From: Streptomyces sp. A0642
GTDB lineage: Bacteria > Actinomycetota > Actinomycetes > Streptomycetales > Streptomycetaceae
NCBI RefSeq assembly: GCF_004795105.1
Contig: NZ_SSBL01000013.1
Location: 1-64,000 of the forward strand
Length of the DNA: 64,000 bases
Direction: 5' to 3'
The notes beneath the pieces are model-generated. The model made no database searches. It was given only the letters and a program-made list of their open reading frames with translations, and was not told the DNA's origin. A program made the translations under genes and the position numbers. Within the stretch, counting starts at the first letter, position 1. Each line of letters begins with the position of its first letter. Positions 8,579 to 18,186 of the stretch are shown here, one piece after another.

Positions 8579-11500
8579 TGGTCGCCGCCTCCATCATCTT
8601 CTCGGTGGTCTCCTGCTCGGAGAGACCGGCGAGCTCAGCGGCGTCCTTGGCGGCGAGCACTGCCTTGTAGGTGGACGGGATGATCTTGCTGAAGCGGGCC
8701 ACCGCGGTGGTCCACTCGGCGAGGAGCTTCTCGGCGACCGTGGATCCGGTCTCCTCCTGGTGGCGGCGCACCACGTCGTGCAGCCACTGCTCGTCGGTCT
8801 CGGAGAGCTCCTCGATCGCACCGAGGTTCCCGACGTTGACGTTGTCGCGGTCCAGGTCGATGACGTACGCGACACCGCCGGACATGCCGGCCGCGAAGTT
8901 GCGTCCGGTCTCGCCGAGGACGACGGCGTGGCCGCCGGTCATGTACTCGCAGCCGTGGTCGCCCACGCCTTCCGAGACGACGGTGGCGCCGGAGTTGCGG
9001 ACGCAGAAGCGCTCACCGGTGCGGCCGCGCAGGAACAGTTCGCCGCCGGTGGCGCCGTAGGCGATGGTGTTGCCCGCGATGGTGGAGTACTCGGCGAGGT
9101 GGTCGGCGCCCCGGTCGGGGCGGACGACGACGCGGCCGCCGGAGAGGCCCTTGCCGACGTAGTCGTTGGCGTCGCCCTCCAGGCGCAGCGTCACACCGCT
9201 GGGGAGGAAGGCGCCGAAGGACTGGCCCGCGGAGCCGGTGAAGGTGATGTCGATGGTGTCCTCGGGCAGGCCCGCACCACCGAACTTCTTCGTGACCTCG
9301 TGACCGAGCATCGTGCCGACGGTCCGGTTGATGTTGCGGATCGGGACCTGCGCGCGGACCGGAAGGGCGGACTCGGCGCTGTCGGCGTTCAGGGCGTCGG
9401 CGGAGAGCTTGATGAGCTCGTTGTCGAGGGCCTTGGCGAGACCGTGGTCCTGCTCGGCGATCTGGTGACGGACGGCGCCGTCGGCCAGCTCGGGGACGTA
9501 GAACAGCGGGGCGAGGTCGAGGCCCTGGGCCTTCCAGTGCGTGATCGCACGGTCGGTGTCCAGGAGCTCGGCGTGGCCGACGGCCTCTTCGATCGTACGG
9601 AAGCCGAGCTCGGCGAGGATCTCGCGGACTTCCTGGGCGATGAACTCGAAGAAGTTGACGATGTACTCGGCCTTGCCGGAGAAGCGGTCGCGCAGGACCG
9701 GGTTCTGGGTGGCGATGCCGACCGGGCAGGTGTCGAGGTGACAGACACGCATCATGACGCAGCCGGAGACGACGAGGGGCGCGGTCGCGAAACCGAACTC
9801 CTCGGCGCCCAGCAGTGCGGCGATGACGACGTCGCGGCCGGTCTTGAGCTGGCCGTCGGTCTGCACGACGATGCGGTCGCGCAGTCCGTTGAGCAGCAGG
9901 GTCTGCTGGGTCTCGGCCAGGCCGAGCTCCCAGGGGCCGCCCGCGTGCTTGAGGGAGGTGAGCGGGGAGGCGCCCGTTCCGCCGTCGTGGCCGGAGATGA
10001 GGACGACGTCCGCGTGCGCCTTGGAGACACCGGCGGCGACCGTGCCGACGCCGACCTCGGAGACCAGCTTCACGTGGATGCGGGCCGCCGGGTTGGCGTT
10101 CTTGAGGTCGTGGATCAGCTGAGCCAGGTCCTCGATGGAGTAGATGTCGTGGTGCGGCGGCGGGGAGATCAGACCGACGCCCGGGGTGGAGTGCCGGGTC
10201 TTGGCGACCCACGGGTAGACCTTGTGGCCGGGCAGCTGGCCGCCCTCGCCGGGCTTGGCGCCCTGGGCCATCTTGATCTGGATGTCGTCCGCGTTGACCA
10301 GGTACTCGCTGGTGACGCCGAAGCGGCCGGAGGCGACCTGCTTGATGGACGAGCGGCGCGCCGGGTCGTAGAGCCGCTCGGCGTCCTCGCCGCCCTCACC
10401 GGTGTTGGACTTGCCGCCCAGCTGGTTCATGGCGATGGCGAGGGTCTCGTGCGCCTCGCGGGAGATGGAGCCGTACGACATGGCGCCGGTGGAGAAGCGC
10501 TTGACGATGTCGGCCACGGACTCGACCTCGTCGATGTCGATGGCCTCGCGGTCCGAGGCGAAGCCGAAGAGTCCGCGGAGCGTCATCAGGCGCTCGGACT
10601 GCTCGTTCACCCGGTCCGTGTACTTCTTGAAGATGTCGTAGCGGCGGTTGCGCGTGGCGTGCTGGAGGCGGAAGACCGTCTCCGGGTCGAACAGGTGCGG
10701 CTCGCCCTCGCGGCGCCACTGGTACTCGCCGCCGATCTCCAGCGCGCGGTGCGAGGCGGAGATGCCGGAGGCGGGGTAGCCCTTGGCGTGCCGGGCGGCG
10801 ACCTCCTTGGCGATGACGTCGAGTCCGGCGCCGCCGATCTTGGTGGCGGTGCCGTTGAAGTACTGCGCGACGAAGTCCTCGTCGAGGCCGACGGCCTCGA
10901 AGACCTGGGCGCCGCGGTAGGAGGCGACGGTGGAGATGCCCATCTTGGACATGACCTTCAGGACGCCCTTGCCCAGCGCGTAGATGAGGTTGCGGATGGC
11001 CTGCTCGGCCTCGATGCCCTCGATGAACGTGCCGGCGCGGACGAGGTCCTCGACGGACTCCATGGCGAGGTACGGGTTGACCGCGGCGGCGCCGTAGCCG
11101 ATCAGCAGGGCGACGTGGTGGACCTCGCGGACGTCACCGGCCTCGACCAGCAGGCCCACCTGGGTGCGCTGCTTGGTGCGGATGAGGTGGTGGTGGACGG
11201 CCGAGGTGAGCAGCAGCGACGGGATCGGGGCGTGCTCGGCGTCGGAGTGCCGGTCGGACAGGACGATCAGGCGGGCGCCGTCCTCGATGGCGGCGTCGAC
11301 CTCGGTGGTGATCTGCTCGATGCGGGCGGCCAGGGCCTCGCCGCCGCCGCTGACGCGGTAGAGGCCGGAGAGGGTGGCGGCCTTCATGCCCGGCATGTCG
11401 CCGTCGGCGTTGATGTGTATGAGCTTGGCCAGCTCGTCGTTGTCGATCACCGGGAACGGCAGCGTGACGGCACGGCACGCGGCGGCGGTCGGCTCCAGGA

Positions 11501-13130
11501 TGTTCCCCTGGGGGCCCAGCGTGGAGCGCAGCGAGGTGACGAGCTCCTCGCGGATGGCGTCCAGCGGCGGGTTGGTGACCTGGGCGAACAGCTGGGTGAA
11601 GTAGTCGAAGAGCAGCCGGGGGCGCTCGGAGAGCGCGGCGATCGGCGAGTCCGTGCCCATGGAGCCCAGCGGTTCGCCGGCGGTGCGGGCCATCGGGGCG
11701 AGGAGGACGCGGAGCTCCTCCTCGGTGTAGCCGAAGGTCTGCTGGCGGCGGGTGACCGAGGCGTGGGTGTGGACGATGTGCTCGCGCTCGGGGAGGTCCT
11801 CGAGCTCGATCTCGCCGGTCTCCAGCCACTCCTGGTACGGCTGCTCGGCGGCGAGGGACGCCTTGATCTCGTCGTCCTCGATGATGCGGTGCTCGGCGGT
11901 GTCGACGAGGAACATCTTGCCGGGCTGGAGGCGGCCCTTGCGGACGACCTTGGCGGGGTCGATGTCCAGGACGCCGACCTCGGAGGAGAGCACGACGAGG
12001 CCGTCGTCGGTGACCCAGTAGCGGCCGGGGCGCAGACCGTTGCGGTCGAGGACCGCGCCGACCTGGGTTCCGTCGGTGAAGGTGACGCAGGCCGGGCCGT
12101 CCCAGGGCTCCATCATCGTGGAGTGGTACTGGTAGAAGGCGCGCCGGGCCGGGTCCATCGAGGCGTGGTTCTCCCAGGCCTCGGGGACCATCATCAGGAC
12201 CGAGTGCGGCAGCGAGCGGCCGCCGAGGTGGAGCAGCTCCAGGACCTCGTCGAAGGAGGCCGAGTCGGAGGCGTCCGGGGTGCAGACGGGGAAGATCCGG
12301 TCGAGCTGCGCCTCGCCGAAGAGGCTGGAGGCGAGCTGGGACTCGCGGGCCTTCATCCAGTTGCGGTTGCCCTTGACCGTGTTGATCTCGCCGTTGTGCG
12401 CGACGAAGCGGTACGGGTGTGCGAGCGGCCAGCTGGGGAAGGTGTTGGTGGAGAAGCGGGAGTGGACGAGCGCGACCGTGGTGGCGAAACGGCGGTCGGA
12501 GAGGTCAGGGAAGAACGGCTCCAGCTGCCCGGTGGTGAGCATGCCCTTGTAGACGATCGTGCGGGCGGAGAGCGACGGGAAGTAGACCCCGGTCTCACGC
12601 TCGGCGCGCTTGCGCAGCACGAAGGCCTTGCGGTCCAGGACGATGCCGGTGCTCTCGCCGTCGGCGACGAAGAGCTGGCGGAAGTCGGGCATGGTGGCGC
12701 GGGCGCCGTTGCCGAGGATGCCGGGGGTGACCGGGACCTCGCGCCAGCCGAGGACCTTGAGGCCTTCTTCGGCGGCGATCTTCTCGAGGTCGCGGACGGC
12801 CTCGGTGGAGTCGTCGGCGGGCAGGAACGCGATGCCGACGGCGTAGGCACCGGCCTCGGGGAGGTCGAAGGCGACCTCTTCGCGGAGGAAGGCGTCCGGG
12901 ACCTGGAGCAGGATTCCGGCACCGTCACCGGAGTCGGGCTCGGATCCGGTGGCGCCTCGGTGTTCGAGGTTGCGCAGTACGGTCAGCGCCTGCTCGACCA
13001 GCTCGTGGCCGGCCACACCGGTCAGAGTGGCTACGAACCCGACACCGCAGGCGTCGTGCTCGTTGCGGGGGTCGTACATCCCCTGCTGGGCGGGGCGACC
13101 GTCCATGGGCGACCAGGCGTCGGTGCGCAT
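8571..13130 (-). CDS. gltB: Glutamate synthase (NADPH) large subunit
   Basis: A 1519-residue enzyme of ammonia assimilation. The class II glutamine amidotransferase domain begins at Cys28 (HDAC|GVGF), so a 27-residue propeptide is expected to be removed. The central and FMN-binding synthase domains follow, with the [3Fe-4S] cysteines in [15 protein letters not shown], and the C-terminal beta-helix (GXGXG) domain ends the protein. Length is typical. I chose the ATG at 13130, preceded by GGGAGAGCC, because the S. coelicolor-type N-terminus [13 protein letters not shown] starts there; the frame stays open to 13250 but that part has no ribosome site and includes promoter-like sequence. Confidence 0.98.
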   Translation of the reverse strand: MRTDAWSPMDGRPAQQGMYDPRNEHDACGVGFVATLTGVAGHELVEQALTVLRNLEHRGATGSEPDSGDGAGILLQVPDAFLREEVAFDLPEAGAYAVGIAFLPADDSTEAVRDLEKIAAEEGLKVLGWREVPVTPGILGNGARATMPDFRQLFVADGESTGIVLDRKAFVLRKRAERETGVYFPSLSARTIVYKGMLTTGQLEPFFPDLSDRRFATTVALVHSRFSTNTFPSWPLAHPYRFVAHNGEINTVKGNRNWMKARESQLASSLFGEAQLDRIFPVCTPDASDSASFDEVLELLHLGGRSLPHSVLMMVPEAWENHASMDPARRAFYQYHSTMMEPWDGPACVTFTDGTQVGAVLDRNGLRPGRYWVTDDGLVVLSSEVGVLDIDPAKVVRKGRLQPGKMFLVDTAEHRIIEDDEIKASLAAEQPYQEWLETGEIELEDLPEREHIVHTHASVTRRQQTFGYTEEELRVLLAPMARTAGEPLGSMGTDSPIAALSERPRLLFDYFTQLFAQVTNPPLDAIREELVTSLRSTLGPQGNILEPTAAACRAVTLPFPVIDNDELAKLIHINADGDMPGMKAATLSGLYRVSGGGEALAARIEQITTEVDAAIEDGARLIVLSDRHSDAEHAPIPSLLLTSAVHHHLIRTKQRTQVGLLVEAGDVREVHHVALLIGYGAAAVNPYLAMESVEDLVRAGTFIEGIEAEQAIRNLIYALGKGVLKVMSKMGISTVASYRGAQVFEAVGLDEDFVAQYFNGTATKIGGAGLDVIAKEVAARHAKGYPASGISASHRALEIGGEYQWRREGEPHLFDPETVFRLQHATRNRRYDIFKKYTDRVNEQSERLMTLRGLFGFASDREAIDIDEVESVADIVKRFSTGAMSYGSISREAHETLAIAMNQLGGKSNTGEGGEDAERLYDPARRSSIKQVASGRFGVTSEYLVNADDIQIKMAQGAKPGEGGQLPGHKVYPWVAKTRHSTPGVGLISPPPHHDIYSIEDLAQLIHDLKNANPAARIHVKLVSEVGVGTVAAGVSKAHADVVLISGHDGGTGASPLTSLKHAGGPWELGLAETQQTLLLNGLRDRIVVQTDGQLKTGRDVVIAALLGAEEFGFATAPLVVSGCVMMRVCHLDTCPVGIATQNPVLRDRFSGKAEYIVNFFEFIAQEVREILAELGFRTIEEAVGHAELLDTDRAITHWKAQGLDLAPLFYVPELADGAVRHQIAEQDHGLAKALDNELIKLSADALNADSAESALPVRAQVPIRNINRTVGTMLGHEVTKKFGGAGLPEDTIDITFTGSAGQSFGAFLPSGVTLRLEGDANDYVGKGLSGGRVVVRPDRGADHLAEYSTIAGNTIAYGATGGELFLRGRTGERFCVRNSGATVVSEGVGDHGCEYMTGGHAVVLGETGRNFAAGMSGGVAYVIDLDRDNVNVGNLGAIEELSETDEQWLHDVVRRHQEETGSTVAEKLLAEWTTAVARFSKIIPSTYKAVLAAKDAAELAGLSEQETTEKMMEAATNG

Positions 13131-13491
13131 CGGCTCTCCCGTCGTCGTCGTGGCATTTGCGTGCCGAGGGACGACGTTGGCCCTCTGCGAAATTTCGTGC
13201 AGATTACATGATGGGACGCTTCTCAAAAAGCGGATAGCTCGTTCCAACATACGGACACCGCCGTGGCGGTGGAGTGGGTCGCAGTCGGAGGATCGGCGCC
13301 CGGGAGACCGCAGAGAGCAGGCGTCGTTGCCTGCGGTGTCTACGGCTCATGCCCAGCGGCAAAGGAAACGAAACCGCCGGGTAACGACTACTTATGTGTA
13401 GCCCTGCATAGAGTCTCATTTTACGTCGCGTTCGGCCGATCCGCCCAGTGGCGGTGATCAGGACGTACGTCACACAGATGGCGGACACGTT
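13131..13491. promoter_or_regulatory. Upstream region of gltB
   Basis: About 360 bases without a gene. It is richer in A+T than the flanks, with a stretch around 13200-13260 (minus strand ATGTTGGAACGAGC, then CGCTTTTTGAGAAGCG, a 5-bp inverted repeat) and a second AT-rich patch near 13385-13430 (GCATAGAGTCTCATTTTACG). These look like promoter and operator sequences for gltB, a gene usually under nitrogen control, but I cannot assign -35/-10 boxes or a regulator with confidence. Confidence 0.4.
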
Positions 13492-13524
13492 ACGGCCGCG
13501 CACACCTGGGGTGTGCGCGGCCGT
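13492..13524 (-). terminator. Perfect 15-bp hairpin downstream of VIT1-like gene
   Basis: ACGGCCGCGCACACC and its exact complement flank a 3-base loop, 25 bases past the stop of the VIT1-like gene. No U-tract follows on the minus strand. It separates that gene from gltB, which is transcribed in the same direction. Confidence 0.75.
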
Positions 13525-13548
13525 GGGCGGTACGGGACGGGGCCGGGG

Positions 13549-14283
13549 TCAGCCTCCGACGGCGACGCCGAACAGGGAGCCCAGGCCGTAGGTGATCGCG
13601 GCCGCCGCGCCGCCGAGCACCAGCTGGCGCAGCCCGCTGAACCACCAGCTGCGGGCCGTCACCCGGGCCACCACCGCGCCGCAGCCGAAGAGCCCGGCCA
13701 GGGCGAGCAGCACGGCGGGCCACATCGCGTCCGCGCCCAGGAGGTACGGCAGCACGGGCAGCAGCGCGCCCAGCGCGAAGGCGCCGAACGAGGACACGGC
13801 GGCGACGAGCGGCGAGGGCAGGTCGCCCGGGTCGATGCCCAGCTCCTCGCGGGCGTGTATCTCCAGGGCCTGCTCCGGGTCGCGCGACAGCTGCCGGGCG
13901 ACCTCCCGGGCCAGCCCGGCCTCGACTCCGCGGGACTCGTAGAGCTCGGCGAGCTCCCGCTCCTCGTCCTTGGGGTGCTTACGGAGCTCCCGCCGCTCGA
14001 CGTCCAGTTCGGCCTCGACGAGCTCGCGCTGCGAGGCGACGGAGGTGTATTCGCCGGCCGCCATGGAGAAGGCGCCCGCGGCCAGACCCGCCAGGCCGGT
14101 GATCACGATCGTGCGGTGCGAGACGTCGCCGCCCGCGACACCGGTCATCAGGGCGAGGTTCGAGACGAGGCCGTCCATGGCGCCGAACACCGCCGGGCGC
14201 AGCCAGCCGCCGTTCACATCACGGTGGGTGTGGTTGTCCCGGTGCGCCTCGTGCAGTACGGCGTCGGTCTCGATGATGGACAC
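13549..14283 (-). CDS. VIT1/CCC1-family membrane transporter
   Basis: A 244-residue membrane protein of the vacuolar iron transporter family, which moves Fe2+ or Mn2+ out of the cytoplasm. Seen: N-terminal segment with FGAMDGLVSNLALMTG (TM1), GLAGLAAGAFSMAAGEYTSV (TM2), a long charged cytoplasmic region of about 75 residues rich in Glu (AELDVERRELRKHPKDEERELAELYESRG), which in this family binds metal, and three C-terminal TM segments. I chose the GTG at 14283 because GGGGAG precedes it by four bases and the family N-terminus begins there; the frame extends to 14352. Metal specificity cannot be told from sequence. Confidence 0.88.
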   Translation of the reverse strand: MSIIETDAVLHEAHRDNHTHRDVNGGWLRPAVFGAMDGLVSNLALMTGVAGGDVSHRTIVITGLAGLAAGAFSMAAGEYTSVASQRELVEAELDVERRELRKHPKDEERELAELYESRGVEAGLAREVARQLSRDPEQALEIHAREELGIDPGDLPSPLVAAVSSFGAFALGALLPVLPYLLGADAMWPAVLLALAGLFGCGAVVARVTARSWWFSGLRQLVLGGAAAAITYGLGSLFGVAVGG

Positions 14284-14547
14284 AGCTCTCCCCTTCTCCG
14301 GCAGCGCGTTTCGTACGCTCCCGCCCCGCTCGACACCCTCGAAAGTACGCACGAAAAGGGGCTCCCGCCAGCAAGGCAGGCCGTACTTACCACCCTCCGT
14401 AACCGCGTAGGCACGCCTTCCCTTCCTGTCCGAAGGCCGTCATCCGAGTGGCCCTTTTGTGGTGATAATCGGCCTCTGTGGTGGCTCCGCGTGGCACAGA
14501 TCCCACAGGCACGAGAACTGGCTCTGTACGAGCGAAGGGTCGACGCG

Positions 14548-15717
14548 ATGGAGCTGACCGCAGGAAATCCGGCAACGCCGCTGACGAGCGGCGCGCGGGC
14601 GGCGGTACGCGGGGCTCCGGACCCGGCCGGCCCGGAGCCGGCCGGCCGGCCGCTGCCGCCGCGGGGCGGCGTCGCCGACCGGGCTGGCGGTGCGCTGCTG
14701 GGCCTCGCGGTCGGCGATGCGCTGGGCGCCCCCGCGGAGAACATGCGGCCCTCCGAGATCCGCCGCCGCTGGGGCCGCATCGAGGGCTTCGTCAGCGACG
14801 ACCCGGCGGGCACGGACGACACGGAGTACGCGATCTTCTCCGGGCTGCTGCTGGCCCGGCACGGCTCCGCGCTCACCGTCACCCATGTCGAGCGCGCCTG
14901 GCACCTGTGGATCGCCGATCTGGACGAGGGGCCGTTCCGGGGCGCCGGTTTCAGCGAGCGGGGCACGCTGGAGAACCTGCGCCGGGGACTGGCCGCCCCG
15001 ATCTCCGCCCAGCACCGGCACGCCTGGAGCGACGGCCTGGCGATGCGGGCGGCGCCCTTCGGGGTCTTCGCCGCGGGCCGGCCCGCGGAGGCGGCCCGGC
15101 TGGTCGCGGTGGACGGGCGGGTCAGCCATGACGGCGAGGGCATCTACGGCGGGCAGGCGGTCGCGGCCGGAGTGGCGGCCGCGATGACGGGGGCCGGGGT
15201 CACCTCCGTGATCGCCGCCGCCCTCTCCGTCGTACCGATGGACTCGTGGACGGCACGCTCACTGCGCCGGGCGGTGACCGCCGCGCAGCACCCGCATCCC
15301 GACCGCCTCACGAGGGAGCGGGCGGTGCGCTCGGCCGTCGTCATCGGCGGATACCCGTGGACGGACCTGGCGCCCGAGGCGGTGGGCCTGGCCTTCGGCG
15401 CGTTCGCGGCGGCGCGCGGCGACTTCCGCACGGCGGTGCTGACGGCGGTCAACATGGGACGCGACGCCGACACGACGGCGGCGGTGGCGGGCGCCCTGGC
15501 CGGTGCGCTGCACGGCGCGTCCGCCATCCCGCGCGTCTGGGCGGACGCGATCGGCCCGGTCCGCGGCAGCTGTCTCCCCTCGATGCGGGGCTACCACGTC
15601 CTGGACATCGCGGAGCTGCTCACCCCGGACGAGAACGAGACGGAGGAGCCGGGCGGGGGGCCGCCCGGAGCGGAGCCCCTGGCGAGCGGCGCCCCCGGAA
15701 CGGTGGCGGGTCGATGA
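14548..15717 (+). CDS. ADP-ribosylglycohydrolase family protein, paralogue 1
   Basis: A 389-residue member of the DraG/ARH fold, all-helical dimetal hydrolases that cleave ADP-ribose from arginine or related N- or O-glycosides. The full set of metal motifs is seen: GALLGLAVGDALG (48-60), T89-D90-D91 with the following Thr, and NMGRDADT with D306 and D308. It should therefore be catalytically competent. The C-terminal 40 residues are Gly/Pro/Glu-rich and probably disordered. The ATG at 14548 has AAGGG eight bases upstream; a GTG at 14491 is an alternative. It is the first gene of a seven-gene run in which each next start overlaps the previous stop, and it diverges from the VIT1-like gene. Confidence 0.88.
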   Translation: MELTAGNPATPLTSGARAAVRGAPDPAGPEPAGRPLPPRGGVADRAGGALLGLAVGDALGAPAENMRPSEIRRRWGRIEGFVSDDPAGTDDTEYAIFSGLLLARHGSALTVTHVERAWHLWIADLDEGPFRGAGFSERGTLENLRRGLAAPISAQHRHAWSDGLAMRAAPFGVFAAGRPAEAARLVAVDGRVSHDGEGIYGGQAVAAGVAAAMTGAGVTSVIAAALSVVPMDSWTARSLRRAVTAAQHPHPDRLTRERAVRSAVVIGGYPWTDLAPEAVGLAFGAFAAARGDFRTAVLTAVNMGRDADTTAAVAGALAGALHGASAIPRVWADAIGPVRGSCLPSMRGYHVLDIAELLTPDENETEEPGGGPPGAEPLASGAPGTVAGR

Positions 15718-17057
15718 CCACCGCCAGGGACACCGGGCACCAGGACGTCCCCACGCACCCCGGGGACGCGCGCGAGCTCCCCGGCGACGAGCGGCCGCGC
15801 GAGGCCGCGCGGGCCGAGGCGGTCCCCGGAAGGGCCCGGCCGGCCACGCCGCGCCGGGCCCGGATCGAGGGCCTGCTGCTCGGGCTGGCGGCCGGGGACG
15901 CCGCCGGGTGGCCGGCCGCGCGGCACCGGGCGGCCCGGATGCCGGAGTGGACCCGGCGCCTGACCCGCGAGCTCGACACCTTCGCCGAGCAGAACGCGAC
16001 CACCACCCTGCCCGTCCCCATCGCGCTGAACCAGCCGCCCGAGCCCCTGCGGCTCGGCCCGTCCGACGACGCCGAATGGGCGGCCTTCGCCGCCGGGACC
16101 ATCCTCACCTCCGCCGCCGGCGCCCTGCAGGGCCTCTCCCCCGGCCGCCGGATGCGGGCGGCCGTGGACGCCGCCTGGAACGCGCTGGCCGCCGAGGTCG
16201 CCGCGGCGGCCGCCCGGGCGCCGGAGGTCGAGTCGGCGGTCCTGCCGCTGCGCGCGCGGATCTCGGTCCGGGCCGGACTCGGCAACCTCGCCGCCGGTCT
16301 CCGTCCGCCCGCCACCGGCCACGACAACCCGCACTACTTCGACGACGCGGCGTGCGTACGGGCCGCCGTGCTGGCCGTCGCGCATCCCGGCGACCCGGCG
16401 GCGGCGGCCGATCTCGCGGAGTTCGACGCGCGCTACACCCAGGACGGCGACGGGGTGCACGGGGCGCGGGCGATGGCCGCCGCGGTCGCCGAGGCCCTCG
16501 GCGGCGCCGACGTGGACACCGCGGTGAACGCCGCGCTGGCCCAGCTCCCCGAGGGCACCGAGATCGCCCGCAACGCCGCCCACGCCGTCCGCATCGCCCG
16601 CGAGTTCGCCGGCGAACGCGCCGGCGCGTTCGCCCTCGTGCCGGTGCTGGAGCATCAGATCGTCGACCACGTCTACAGCTACGGGATCGCCGCGGCCGAG
16701 ACGGTCCCCGTCGCCCTCGCCCTGGCCACCGCGGCCCGCGGAGACCTCGCGCAAGCCGTGCCGTCGGCGGCCTGCCTGTCCCGGGTCGCCGACTCGGCCC
16801 CCGCCCTGGCCGGCGCGCTCACCGGGGCGCTGGGCTCCGTCACCTCCGTACCCGACGGCTGGCGCGAGGCGTGCCGCACCCTGGCGGGGTGCGCGCTGCC
16901 CCGTTTCGCGGGCACGGATCTGATCGAACTCGCCGAGCTGCTGGCAGACACGGAACCAGCTCCCCCGGGTGGACAATTCGGACATGACATCCACAGCGCC
17001 CACGGCGCCCACGCGGTCCGCACTCCCCACGACCCCTGCGGGGCCCACCCTCGATGA
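15714..17057 (+). CDS. ADP-ribosylglycohydrolase family protein, paralogue 2 (degenerate metal site)
   Basis: A 447-residue DraG/ARH-fold protein whose start overlaps the previous stop (ATGA). A 50-residue Arg/Pro-rich N-terminus precedes the fold. The first motif GLLLGLAAGDAAG (53-65) is intact, but the second reads S117-D118-D119 instead of Thr-Asp-Asp, and the last motif, normally N-x-G-R-D-x-D-T, reads CLSRVADS: the first Asp ligand is Val358 and only D360 remains. It may be a pseudo-enzyme or bind one metal. The last 25 residues overlap the next gene by 74 bases and look unrelated to the family, so the true end may differ between relatives. Neighbours are paralogues 1, 3 and 4. Confidence 0.82.
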   Translation: MTTARDTGHQDVPTHPGDARELPGDERPREAARAEAVPGRARPATPRRARIEGLLLGLAAGDAAGWPAARHRAARMPEWTRRLTRELDTFAEQNATTTLPVPIALNQPPEPLRLGPSDDAEWAAFAAGTILTSAAGALQGLSPGRRMRAAVDAAWNALAAEVAAAAARAPEVESAVLPLRARISVRAGLGNLAAGLRPPATGHDNPHYFDDAACVRAAVLAVAHPGDPAAAADLAEFDARYTQDGDGVHGARAMAAAVAEALGGADVDTAVNAALAQLPEGTEIARNAAHAVRIAREFAGERAGAFALVPVLEHQIVDHVYSYGIAAAETVPVALALATAARGDLAQAVPSAACLSRVADSAPALAGALTGALGSVTSVPDGWREACRTLAGCALPRFAGTDLIELAELLADTEPAPPGGQFGHDIHSAHGAHAVRTPHDPCGAHPR

Positions 17058-18186
17058 ACGGATCGCGGGCGCGCTCGTCGGCGCGGCCGTCGGCGACGCG
17101 CTCGGCGGTCCGGTCGAGGGCCGGCCGCCCGAGCAGATCGCGGCCCGGCACGGCGGCCGGATCACCGGGGTCGTCGGCCCGTGGGACGGCGAGGACTGGC
17201 GCACCGCCCGCCCCATCGCGCCGTACCACAAGGGCGACGGGCACGTCACCGACGACACCTTGATGACCCATGCGCTGGTGCGTGTGTACGGGAAGGTCCG
17301 GGGACATCTCGACGCCTACTCGGTGGCCGACCACCTCGTACCGGAGCTGATCTCGAACCCGCGCTGGATTCCGGAGCTGGAGGCCGAGGCGCTGCCGCTC
17401 CAGCGGATCTTCCTCGCCGAGAAGTGGATCGTCGCGCGGCTGCACTACGGGCATGTCGACCCGCGCGAGGCGGGCGCCGGGAACATCGTCAACTGCGGGG
17501 CCGCGATGTACATGGCTCCGGTCGGGCTGGTGAACGCCGCCGATCCGCAGGCCGCGTACGCCGAGGCGCTGGATGTCGCGGGCGCCCATCAATCCAGCTA
17601 CGGCAGGGAGGCGGCCGGGGTGTTCGCGGCCGCGGTCGCCGCGGCGTGCGTGCCGGGGGCGACGCCCGCGAGCGTCGTCGAGACGTGTCTGTCGCTGGCC
17701 AAGGACGGGACCCGGGCCGCCATCGACGCGGTCTGCGAAACCGCCGTCGGGCACCGGGACTTCGAGTCCGCGCTCGCCCCGCTGCGGGAGGCGGTCGCCC
17801 CCTTCGACACCGTCGGGCCCGACTACCGCGCACCCTCGCTCGGCGCCCGCCGCCCGTCCCGGCTGCACGCCATCGAGGAGCTTCCCATCGCCCTCGGGAT
17901 GCTGCTCGTCGCGGACGGGGACTACCGGCACGCGGTCCTCGGGTCGGTCAACTACGGGCGGGACTGCGACTCGATCGCCACGATGAGCGGTGCGATCGCG
18001 GGCGCGCTGCACGGCGAGCGGGCGGTCCCCGCCGACTGGGCGACGACGGTCGGCGAGGCCAGCCGGCTCGACCTGCACGCCCCGGCCCGCACCCTGAGCG
18101 AGGTCGCCCGCGAGGTGTTCGCGCACGACACGGCCCGCCGCCGTCGCCACGAGGCCGCCTTCGCCACGCTGGCGGGCCGGCCGTGA
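16984..18186 (+). CDS. ADP-ribosylglycohydrolase family protein, paralogue 3
   Basis: A 400-residue DraG/ARH-fold hydrolase with an intact dimetal site: GALVGAAVGDALGG (29-42), T89-D90-D91-T92 and NYGRDCDS with D327 and D329. It carries an insertion between the second motif and the core (ISNPRWIPELEAEALPLQRIF) seen in bacterial crystallin-J1-like or ADP-ribosyl hydrolases of this size. I chose the ATG at 16984, with GGTGGA ten bases upstream; a GTG at 16969 is possible. Its first 74 bases lie inside the 3' end of paralogue 2, so translation is probably coupled. Substrate is unknown. Confidence 0.87.
   Translation: MTSTAPTAPTRSALPTTPAGPTLDERIAGALVGAAVGDALGGPVEGRPPEQIAARHGGRITGVVGPWDGEDWRTARPIAPYHKGDGHVTDDTLMTHALVRVYGKVRGHLDAYSVADHLVPELISNPRWIPELEAEALPLQRIFLAEKWIVARLHYGHVDPREAGAGNIVNCGAAMYMAPVGLVNAADPQAAYAEALDVAGAHQSSYGREAAGVFAAAVAAACVPGATPASVVETCLSLAKDGTRAAIDAVCETAVGHRDFESALAPLREAVAPFDTVGPDYRAPSLGARRPSRLHAIEELPIALGMLLVADGDYRHAVLGSVNYGRDCDSIATMSGAIAGALHGERAVPADWATTVGEASRLDLHAPARTLSEVAREVFAHDTARRRRHEAAFATLAGRP

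Noticed and set aside
8505-13211. A 1568-codon open frame on the plus strand across gltB
   Set aside because: It is antisense to gltB, rich in Asp/Gly/Arg/Val from the high-G+C codon pattern, and has no family features. gltB on the other strand has all catalytic motifs.
13131-13250. N-terminal extension of gltB
   Set aside because: The added residues precede the known propeptide start, lack a ribosome site and coincide with AT-rich promoter-like sequence.
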